From Scleropages formosus (Eukaryota > Chordata > Actinopteri > Osteoglossiformes > Osteoglossidae): DNA of 64,000 nt. The notes beneath the pieces are model-generated. The model was not told the origin of the DNA. It ran no database searches and saw only the letters and a list, made by a program, of their open reading frames with translations. The stretch is taken from NCBI RefSeq assembly GCF_900964775.1, contig NC_041806.1, forward strand, positions 26,811,488-26,875,487, in the 5' to 3' direction. Both the position numbers and the translations under genes were made by a program. Every line of letters starts with the position of its first letter. Within the stretch, counting starts at the first letter, position 1. This document shows, in pieces, positions 36,101-45,600 of the stretch.

Positions 36101-37614
36101 TGTCAAATCTGTTGATAGAGACCTGCAGAAGCATCGGAGCAGAAATGTGGGTCAGGTGTGAAAACTGTCTCCTTTTGCGCAAGTAGGTCGGCCCACAGTC
36201 ACTTATTTTACACACAATGTCGTTCAGGACACAAATGCAAGTGATCCACAAAGGGATGTGGGGCTTCTTCACTCCGTCTTGGGAAGAACCCCTGCATTAA
36301 CAAACACGGCGAATAGCTCAAACTGCACCAGGTAAGAATGCAGAAGCATAAATAGGCAAAAACGGTCACTTTGAAAGCAGAAACCAAGCACACAAAATAA
36401 TACGAAAAAAACCAACAAAACATTCCAGCTGTGCAGGTGGCGTGCAGGGCAACTTCAGCAAACACACCGATATTGTGGTGAGGGATCACGGTATTTTACA
36501 AGCCCTTTTATCAGAACACACATTGTTTAGATCTCCTATTTGAGCTGCTTTCAGCTGTGCCCGGTATGTCCAATTTGTATGAATTTATTTTTACGCTGAT
36601 CATAAATGTAGTACTTTTATCCTTTGACTACCAGCGACGGAGGCAGTTCTTATGGGGGAAAAGGGTAAACTGATAAATCTCAGTAAAACACTGGAGCCCC
36701 AGTCCCATCTTTAACTACTAGAATGAGATAGAAATTCTGATTTCACACTCCCAGCCTCACTACCGTGGAAACTGAGCGAAGAACAAATGCACTGCAATGA
36801 ATGAGGGATTATTTCAGCGTGGTGTCCAGCTGCTTCATGGATTAAGTCCTGCTCAATGTAGGACACCGTTATAAATGGGTTACTTCACCTCAGTCTCCTT
36901 TTTTTTTTTCCTCTCTCTCTTTTTTCTTCTCTCCAGGAATAGGTCATACGAACTAAAACCGCAGCCATCGCATCGTACAGTTAAGAAGAGAACAAAATGC
37001 CACCCGCTGAAAATAACGCGTTGTGCAAAACACCTCTGCTGCAAACGCACACTTTCCCCCCCCGGACACCGAGGCGAATCCATGTTTTCAAAGAAACGCG
37101 CACGAGGACGCGCACGCGGCCACCGGGTGACCCACTTCTGCCTGGTTTACAGCAATAGATGTAGTGGCCCACGCCCACCTTTTAAAATATGGGATGCCTT
37201 TCCAATATGTTTAATTAAATACTGGTAACTGGTAAAGTACCCTAAACATTATTATAATGACGCAAGAGATGCCTCTGTTAGTGCAGAGCATGGACGGATT
37301 AAGAAGTTAAAGGAAAGTGGAAATCTGTTGCATTAATTAATACATCAGAGCCAAAAAGGAGTTCAGCGTCCGTCATATTCCGAGGGGCACTTGATTGGGG
37401 GGAAAAAGGCGGCGGTGACCGAAACGCACTTTTGTTCACTTGTGTAGCCTAAACGTACATCCGCCTGCGTACCTTCTAAGCTGAAGTCCAGAAGCACGTA
37501 CTCGTGCGCGCCGCCGCCGCTCCTGCTCTCCACCTGCGCTCTCTTCAAGGTCGAGTAGATCTTCCCCGGACTGCTGTCCTCAGGCTCCTCCAGCTTGCGC
37601 AGCCCGCAGCCCAT
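25690..37614 (-). CDS. rftn2: Raftlin-2
   Basis: Nine minus-strand coding exons join in phase to 424 residues: 37473-37614, 31749-31929, 30615-30723, 30135-30282, 29652-29870, 28007-28113, 27669-27772, 27343-27424 and 25690-25872; all GT-AG. It starts [20 protein letters not shown], where Gly2 and Cys3 are expected myristoylation and palmitoylation sites for raft anchoring. Blocks matching human RFTN2 as I recall it include [71 protein letters not shown] and the C-terminal EVTCM. Human RFTN2 is about 501 residues; the shortfall is mainly around exons 4 and 8-9, so an unrecognised exon is possible. Intron 1 holds many SINEs and one L2 piece. Confidence 0.92.
26109..26338 (-). mobile_element. 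TG-tailed tRNA-SINE, full length
   Basis: Minus-strand copy: head with B-box 'ggggttcgagtcc', middle 'gtcccgtcctgggtgtgtcc', end 'cccgtatgggacaag' and a (TG)n tail (plus-strand CA run 26109-26138). Target-site duplication TGACATATATAC lies at 26099-26110 and 26339-26350, so the dinucleotide run is within the inserted DNA. In rftn2 intron 8. Confidence 0.9.
26526..26750 (-). mobile_element. L2-tailed SINE, 3' part
   Basis: Reverse complement of the 3' two-thirds of the SINE at 53099-53455: 'ctttggagaaaagcgtctgc', 'gtaagtcaccttggtgagta' and 'gtgtgagtgacacagagaga'-type blocks are shared. The head is missing. Confidence 0.8.
29440..29592 (+). mobile_element. L2-type LINE 3' tail
   Basis: Reads 'acaaatcaactgtactcagg', 'atctctcctcctgttggtgt' and 'actttggagaaaagcatctg' then 'ctaagtgaatta'. 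The first two blocks recur at the 3' end of the LINE at 42530-43500. In rftn2 intron 5. Confidence 0.65.
32165..32345 (-). mobile_element. L2-type LINE fragment
   Basis: Minus-strand frame contains [20 protein letters not shown], matching the '[20 protein letters not shown]' block at 33672-33896. Isolated end-of-ORF2 piece in rftn2 intron 1. Confidence 0.65.
32385..32575 (-). mobile_element. tRNA-headed SINE with L2-like tail
   Basis: Same family as 25311-25506: minus-strand blocks 'cttttggatcaaaaggtttc', 'aaattacccagctgtataac' and 'ctttggagaaaagtgtcaac' in the same order. In rftn2 intron 1. Confidence 0.75.
32637..32904 (-). mobile_element. TG-tailed tRNA-SINE with 70-bp CA run
   Basis: Full-length minus-strand copy. 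Its tail is the longest dinucleotide run in the window (32637-32706). It sits inside an older L2-type tail at about 32600-32636. Confidence 0.88.
33112..33345 (-). mobile_element. TG-tailed tRNA-SINE, first of a serial pair
   Basis: Full-length copy with a CA run at 33112-33147. Bounded by the 12-mer GTACAAAAAACA at 33103-33114 and 33346-33357. Confidence 0.9.
33358..33571 (-). mobile_element. TG-tailed tRNA-SINE, second of a serial pair
   Basis: Full-length copy with a short CA run. Bounded by GTACAAAAAACA at 33346-33357 and 33572-33583; the middle copy of the 12-mer is shared with the preceding SINE. Confidence 0.9.
33665..34605 (-). mobile_element. L2-type LINE, 3' part of ORF2
   Basis: Minus-strand pieces read in order: a polymerase-region piece (34258-34518), [20 protein letters not shown] and [19 protein letters not shown] (34102-33893), then [20 protein letters not shown] and [13 protein letters not shown] (33896-33672). 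This is the end of an L2-clade LINE protein, 5'-truncated and shifted between frames. In rftn2 intron 1, same strand as the gene. Confidence 0.85.
34615..34758 (-). mobile_element. tRNA-headed SINE with L2-like tail, partial
   Basis: Minus-strand blocks 'cctttcaatccaaaggctgc', 'aggtttgaatctcacc' and 'aaaatcgctccagtgaaatt' match the family at 25311-25506. It adjoins the L2 piece. Confidence 0.65.
34760..35650. other. Intronic stretch of rftn2 without recognisable elements
   Basis: AT-rich intron 1 sequence. No exon of raftlin type, RNA gene or clear repeat was seen. Confidence 0.4.
35719..35926 (-). mobile_element. TG-tailed tRNA-SINE
   Basis: Minus-strand copy with CA run 35719-35744 and a diverged head. 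Perfect 12-bp target-site duplication GTTAGAAGTCCA at 35709-35720 and 35927-35938. In rftn2 intron 1. Confidence 0.88.
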
Positions 37615-38060
37615 GTCGCCGGCAGTCCAGCGGAGGGACACCGAGCGCTAGATCGCAGCACAGCCCGCCAGCCCCGCGCTCTAACCCGCACTCCCGGAGC
37701 GGCGCTTCACGGAAATGCCATTGTAGGCAGTAAAAGGCGATCCTCGGATTGACAATACGTTTAAAAAAAAGGGGAGGGGGGGACGCGTAATTCTAGCAAA
37801 CTTTCTAAAGGTGACTTTTACAGCACCACTGCTTAACTTAATGGTGCTTCCAGTGTGAGGCTGTGTGTATGGCACTATTACAGATGAATATAAATATATT
37901 GTTACAGCACTCTGTAAAATACTCTACTGTATTTCCAGACCGTGCGCCGTCCTCCTCGTCGCTCTATACGCGCGTCTGTGGCGGGGGGGGATGAAACGGT
38001 GTGGACGCAACATACTGCTTTACTTGTGTCAATGAACCAATAAGGGAAGGACAGGTCCGA
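37615..38060 (-). promoter_or_regulatory. rftn2 promoter region
   Basis: GC-richer DNA immediately upstream of the rftn2 ATG, with CpG-rich patches around 37640-37700 and 37930-37990. No TATA box is evident. Start sites cannot be placed by eye. Confidence 0.45.
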
Positions 38061-38164
38061 AACGGCCAACTGATACTAATCCGGACATTTAAATTTTTTC
38101 ATTACGATAATTATTACTATTATCACCTAAAATAAGGCACATGTGACTGCAGCTAACTGTCAGT

Positions 38165-38168
38165 CACA

Positions 38169-38204
<36 letters not shown>
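38165..38204. repeat. CA microsatellite
   Basis: About 20 CA units with no SINE body attached, unlike most other CA runs in this window. Lies between rftn2 and boll. Confidence 0.9.
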
Positions 38205-38207
<3 letters not shown>

Positions 38208-38209
38208 CC

Positions 38210-39259
38210 AGGAGCAAACCATCGCTGAGAAATGTTCCACAAACACGTGTCCACAGCAGCCAAACGTGTTGCCAGAAACGCCTCTCAGATGACCTGCCAG
38301 TGCAGAGAGCTGCATGTGGGAAAGCATGCTAGAACATGTGTTGCGGATGCCTAAGAAACGCACATCTTAAACAAGGATGATAAACACACAGTATTGTTTA
38401 ATGTTGCTTTTGCAAAACCAGCACATTCACACTTCCCATAAACTGTTGAATATTGACAAATCACTGTCTTCTTTTAGCATAAACCCAGGAACAAATTTTC
38501 CAACTTTATTCTACAAACTACTCAACCATCTTTTAACTGTGTGAGACAAACATAGAAAGGGGAAAAAAAAGCTGAAACAATAACCATGGCCTAAACCACA
38601 AAACTGTGCACCTTTATAAGAGCTTTTTACAGCAGATGGTCTGAGGGTGTGGAGATCCATATGCAGGTGTGCAAACACACACCAACAGACAGTGAAAACC
38701 ACTGATCAAATTAAATCAAAGTTAAATAGAAAAATACCACGGCAAAAGATATCCAAGCTGAAGTAACTGCAAAAACTGAAAAGTATTAAATGTGAAATTC
38801 AGGATTTATTTCTATCAACCTGTATAAAATACAGCATCAAATTTTTATTGTACTACTAAAAAGAGAATCAAGGCAAAATTTTCCTTTTCTGATTCACAAA
38901 AAGCAGAAACGGTCTACCACAGGAACCTGGTAAATGACAACTATGTACAGTATTATAATGTCTTAGTACTGAAATTCTGTGAAGTTAATACAAGTTATTG
39001 TACCATTTTCAAAATAAGAACTGGAAACTAGTATCCACTCAATGTACTGACAGTAACAGCAATGCACTGATGTGTCCATAAAGGTTATTTTCACACCAGT
39101 TCACATAGTACATAACTTTGAACATTTCCATAACAATTAAAACAGGGCGGGGGGATTACAATGATTTGTTTAAACACTGAAAAACTAAAACACAGAGAGA
39201 GATGTAAGCCAAAATAACATACCTGAAGGAAATATATAATCTGAAAAGGAGTGTATGTG

Positions 39260-39306
<47 letters not shown>

Positions 39307-39640
39307 TTCAAAAGTACAGACAGTAGCTGCTTCGATTTTATATCTTTTATAAATCTCCGTATGATCATCTTGTCATACCATTCACATACTGAATTAGAAA
39401 AAAAAATGCTTCCACATTATGTTCTATAACACAATGTATGTTTAAGTAAAAGATGTCAAGACCATATGCATACAAATGTCCATAAAAATAAACAAGGAGA
39501 AAAAGAAAATACTGAATGCATTCAGTAAAAGATTTCTGTGTAAACACACATCATTCCAGACTGACACCTCAAGGAGGCTTTCTTTTGCCTTCTGCAGACT
39601 GGAACACGGCAGACATACCGCTGCTGACCAAAGAGGACCC
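38210..39640. other. Gap between rftn2 start and boll 3' end
   Basis: No coding region. This is where single-exon MARS2 would be expected by comparison with human; no aminoacyl-tRNA synthetase frame exists on either strand. It contains a TA/CA microsatellite (39250-39306) and probable boll 3' untranslated sequence, with TTTATT (minus AATAAA) at 38805-38810 and 38507-38512. Confidence 0.55.
39250..39306. repeat. TA/CA compound microsatellite
   Basis: An (AT)n run passes directly into a (AC)n run. No flanking SINE body is present. Confidence 0.9.
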
Positions 39641-39646
39641 CCTTTC

Positions 39647-42600
39647 CTACACCGTAGGCTCTGAATTAGTGTCTGTGGACAGGCTGGGAATGTCGGCGCA
39701 GTACTCCTTGCGGTGATGGAGGTGGCGCGGACCCCGCCTGTAGCGCGCCTTCAAGCTGACAGGAGAATGGGGAAACCCACGTCTTATGGAACGAAACCTC
39801 TGTTCCTGAAGAAGACGACGACAACAGGCTGCACTTCTCAAACTGTGCAACTTTACCTGGTTAGTTCAAAAGTCTTGGCAAACGCTTCAACAGCAGCGAA
39901 AGAAATATGCTAAATATAAAACACTTCACAAAGAAACTACACACTTTTAAGGTTTTCATTTCCTTTAAAAGGACTCTCGTTACATTTGGCTGTAACAACT
40001 CGAACTCCTGACCTGCCCAGTTTCCTGTTGAATGATGTGAGGGGCCATTTCCACAGGACTCTGAGCATACATGTGATGACAGGGTGAATGCACTAGATGA
40101 TCGATGTAGTGCTGCAACAACATCCCAATAGCAGAACAAGACGTTGATATCGTGGACTGAAGAGCCACTATGTCTGCAACTGTGTGTCTCACTAACTACA
40201 CCTGTCAAGAATGAGAAACTGCACTGAAGTATGAACTTCTTTAACCATTCATATTCCAGTCTTAATATAAGTGCTTGTACCCATCAACACAATGAAAATT
40301 ACTTCTGCATATATTGCAAAATGTCAGTAGCGCCAATGTGCTTTAAGAGTTTAAAACAGAAACAAGCATGTGACAACTGATTACATTTACAGAAATAAAG
40401 TTTTCAGGAAGGTCCTCATTCCACAGAAAGCATGTGTTGAAATTATCCCTGGATGCATGATGGCCTGTTCTTAAGTGTCCCTGAAACCACAATGTCAGTC
40501 TTACTATGGTGTGAACCTCAGTAGGAAATCTGTTGCTGCTCATCTACCTCAGGAGTGGAAGCTTCCAGAAGGTGCATGGGAGAGGGTGTACACCCTCCAT
40601 CAGGGGCCACCTCCTGAGCCTGGTACATGAGCTCTAGGGGCTGGATATGCTGCAGAGAGCTGCTGGGGACTTGACACTGTCACAAGCACACACACTTATG
40701 TGTAACACTGCGTTTTTTTCCACCATAACATTCAAAAACACATGTGTGTGTCGCTGTAATAAACTGATACATTACACTGCCTACACAGTTACTTTTGTTG
40801 CACCATGCAGTTCTATCCCCTGCAATAATACGGAGGTACCCAACATGTCATACATTTGGGAATGCAGTAAATAGACTCCCCACCTTATTTGTCCATCATG
40901 CAAGCACATGCACAGCCGGGGAAATTCATTCACTTGCACATTCATTGAACGCCTGGCCACTGTCCTTGTACTGTCTGATGGCATTTGATGCTCTCTCTCT
41001 CACAAACACACATACATAGACACCTCACCTGAGGTATGCTCCACTGCAGCGGCCTTGTGATGCATGGGGATGGGGCCTGAAGAACACACATACTGCAGCT
41101 TAGGGTTCCAATTCAGAGAGCATAAAAAATGCACTCACTTCACACACAACATCAGACTCAGCTACACTCTGCAGGATACACAACTATTGTAGGTGAGGTA
41201 AAAAACCTATAGTGGCAGCCAAGGGAATGGTTAAGAACCTGGACTTCAAAGCAAAACACGTCAATTCAAGAGCTGCTGTAGATTTAATAATGGTATTTTA
41301 CTGCAGCTTCTTAAGCGTATACACACACACACATTTTCAGAACCGCTTGTCCCATACGGGGTCACGGGGAACCGGAGCCTACCCGGCAACACAGGGCGTA
41401 AGGCTGGAGGGGGAGGGGACACACCCAGGATGGGACGCCAGTCCATCGCAAGGCACCCCAAGCGGGACTCGAACCCCAGACCCACCAGAGAGCAGGACTG
41501 TGGTCCAACCCACTGCGCCACCGCACCCCTAGTTCTTAAGCGTATAAATTAGTAAAAATGAGCTACATAACCAAGTATCGGCCAAGCAACAACAAATCAG
41601 GAAATGGATGTGTGACAAAATTCAGTGTTACTACTGTAATTAACTTGTATCACTGTTCCAGACAAGATGGAAGTGACTGCATCTGCTCACTTGAAAGTGG
41701 TGAATGGCAGTCTGTGGGTAAACTGGCGCTGCCCGGTGAGCCACCATGACTGGACTGCCAGCTGTGTTCAGTGTCTAAAGAGACAAAGATCACACACAGA
41801 TAGAAACCCAACTTCTGCAAAATACAGAACTCTTCCAGACACCCAGTGCTGTCAGGGTTACTGGAGAGCAAAAATGAAGCAGTTAATCTGAATTTACCGC
41901 AAAAAGGTAGCATGCAGAAATGAAACAAGTACTACTTCACCGTTTCAGCAGATACACAGGCACACAAATAGGTAAAACTTTGCATAGGAGCATCAACTAA
42001 GAACATTAAAGATATTTGTCACACTGGTGTTAAACATTGAGACGTATATTATCTTAAAGTCTTTCACTTTGGTAAACTTTATAACACTAAGATACAGCAG
42101 TCTTGCACGCACACACACAAAATAAGCATTGAAAGCCACATGGGAATGTAATATATTTATATTAAAAAAAATGTAGTGTTTTTTCCCACTCACAGGCCAA
42201 TGGTTAATTTCAGGCGTATGGAAGTAGGCCACCCCATTGTGATAAGTGTACGAGTAATCCGTGGCTCCAACATACATAGGACCCCCATGAGCGGGAATGA
42301 CATTGATGGGGTTAGACACGGAGATGCAGCCGCCTGCTAATGAGAAAAAGAGAGGGCAAAAGAGGAAGAGTGTGAGAATTGGAGAATGAGATATTAGTCC
42401 CGTAATAAAAAGGGCAGTAAATGCACTGCTTGGATTGTGTGCGCTCCCTGAAATATGAAAATGCAATTATCTTTACATAACCAAGCCTCATACAGTGAGA
42501 GATGAAAGACAGCAAGATCTAGCTAATTTCTTTTCTCCTTTTCCTCCCGGAACTGCAGAAATCTCACATATCAGCGTTTGCCTCTCTGACCTCTCTGCCT

Positions 42601-45600
42601 GGATGTCTAGTCAAAATCTACCACTCAAAAACTTCCCAAAACAGATCCTTCACCTCCCAGCTGGTCCATCCTCCTGTCAAGAACTTTATCAAACTGGACA
42701 ACTTGGTCATTTCACCTGTTTTACTTGCAAAAAGCCCAGGAGTTAATTTCCTTCTCTCAACAAATCAAAGCCACAAGCCTGTCCTGCAGATACACCCTGT
42801 ATAACATCCACAGGCTCTGTCCCCATCTCACACCACAAACTCTACACAACTTCCGGTCTATTCCATGGCGATATGCCACCTGTACTACTGTAACCCCCTC
42901 CTGCCTGCTCTTCCACCTCTACCATCAGACCTCTCCAGTTGATACAGAGCACTGGTGAACAAGCTGTGCTTGAGCTACCAAAGTGTTCCCATGTATCCTC
43001 TCACCACTGGCTTCCCAAAGCTGTCACCATCAAATTGAACAATCTTGTTACTGACTACAGAATTGTCAACACATCTGCTCCCCAGTATCAACAAGACTTG
43101 ATCACACACCAAACCCCAACCAGACTCTTACACCTCAACCCCTTGGTGGTCCCACCCGCACAAGAGGCACAAAATCAAAAGCCCGAAGGTTCTCACTCCT
43201 GGCTCCACTGTGGCAGAATGACCTCCCTCTCTGTCAGAACTGCTGAATCTCTCATTCAAGAAGGGTCTCAAAACTCACCTTTTTCAGTGACTTATTCCCT
43301 GATCAATGTGCATAATAAACATGTGCTATGCTCTTTAGTAATAAATTAAGAAAAAAAAAACTATACCCAACTCCTCTAATGTATACAGGTTTATATGGTG
43401 GTATGTGACAAATGGACTGTACTCAAAAATCATGTATCTTCATCAAGATCTCTCCCTCTCTTGGTGTAATGCACTCTACACTGATGAGTACACTGTTTTT
43501 GCTCCTATTATTGTGCTTTGGTGACCATGTAACTCAAAAATCATATAAACAGTTTTAACATGAATACCTTTTCAATACTGTAAATAAATCCTTAATCCCA
43601 CAATCAAATGATAATTGAGACTCAAACATTTGTTGCTAACACTACACAGCCTAATGTCCATGTGCTTTGGTAAGTGACAAAGTATTCTTCGGCGCTTTAT
43701 TTCTTTATATGATAATCATTCATGAGCCAAATGATCACAATGTCTCCATCCAGTGTGTTGTGTACCTTGTCTCTCACACTGCACTTGCAAGGTAAACTCA
43801 GAACTAACACCACCCTGTATGGGTAATAATAATGAATGAATAAAAGTATAACACAAACTACATTATACAATCTGTTGATATTACTGTCATACATAAAATA
43901 CCATTTATTTTGGTAATTTAAATTTATTTTTGGCGAGACATCCACATAAATCTCCAACCCCATAAGAAATAATGTTAAGAGGAATTCAGCCAACAGGGTG
44001 ATTTCATAGAACAAATGTACTCCATTATGCAAGGGATGGGTGTATCAGGATTACAAAAATGTTAGATGAAAATGTAGTAATTTTACAAATTATTGCACAA
44101 GATGCATTAAAGAGAGCATTGGAAATGTACTGTCATTGCCTGGAAGTGCACAACTGGGAGAAAACAATGAGACTTGGTAAAGAGAGGGAGGTCACTTACT
44201 ATGTGGTCCTACTTGCTGTCTGCGGATGGCTTGACTGATGTTGAGCTCCCTATCCTTGAAGTACAGCCTGTCAGCCTGGTACAAGAGACAGACACATACA
44301 CACACCATTGTCTATTTGTCATGCACGTGTAAGAAAAGCCACAGGCGCACACATTGCATGCATACCATGTAAACTTCAACATGCACCCACAGTAGTGGTC
44401 ACTGTCCCCTCTACTTTACAAAAACAGACCTCGTTGTGGTTTTCCAATAAGATTTGAAGCACACGTTTACATTTAGCTGATGCTTTTCTCTACAGCGAAT
44501 TGCAACGTTAAGCTACCAACAACTATTTACTCATCTATACAGCTAGGTAATGCTATGGGAGGAACTGAGAGTAAATACCTTGCTTGTTGGTGAGAACTGA
44601 AGCAGAAGCCTTTTGATTCAGAGGCAGCAGCTCCAATCACTATGCTATCAGCTGCCCGAAATTTTGCATTTTACTTTTTGTTAACGCATGTCCTTTAATA
44701 ATGTGATGCTGATTCTCTGAAGGTTCCAACAAACATCTGTGCATTGCATTAACTGCTTGAGTGTCAAAGTCCTTTAGTATTAAACTTGTTACAACATGTA
44801 ACACAAAAAACGCTACCAACAGAAGGTATCCAACAAGTCTCCAACTGGACTTGACAACATAATATCAAGGAAACCTGGCTGACACTTACATGACTAAGTA
44901 TTTTCTGAGCATCCTCCTCAGTTGTAAATGTCACAAAGCCATACCTGCAAATGAGTATAGAGAAACCGAGAGAAAAACCTGAATTTTCACACAAACTCAA
45001 GTAATATATCACAGTGACAAAATGCCATGTAATCTAATTCCAAAAAAATGTTTAAGACTGAGAAAAACTGATGGAAATACTGAATAAGAGCTTATTAAAT
45101 CTACATGGACAGCCATGCATGAATCTCCTCATGATACAGACATTCAAGATACAAAATATTTCTTTTTTCCTGATTACTTTCTTCACTTCTCCATTTTCTA
45201 AAATTTCTGTCTTGGAGTGAACACAACTGCTGATGGCCGACAAAAGTGATGCAGAACAGTAGCGTTTCACTATCGTCATTCAGCAAACTTCTACAGCGTT
45301 TATGACTGTCATCACCAAAGTGAGGAAGAAACACAGGATTAAATCAATTGGTATTAAAAGATGTTTGTCTGAAGTCTTGTGAATTTCTCGTATGTATTAT
45401 ATATATATTACTAGAGAGGGGTGCGGTGGCGCAGGGGGTTGGACCACAGTCCTGCTCTCCAGTGGGTCTGGGGTTCAAGTCCCGCTTGGGGTGCCTTGCG
45501 ATGGGGTGTGTGTGTGTTTTTGGTGTTTCAGTGTGGGAACTGCGCTTGCATGCCGAGGACACAGCACACAAGTTGTTTTATATTTACACCAGCAGCTCTT

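Noticed and set aside
36875-37228. 117-codon plus-strand frame near rftn2 exon 1
   Set aside because: Starts in a T-rich run, carries no domain, and lies antisense in rftn2 intron 1.
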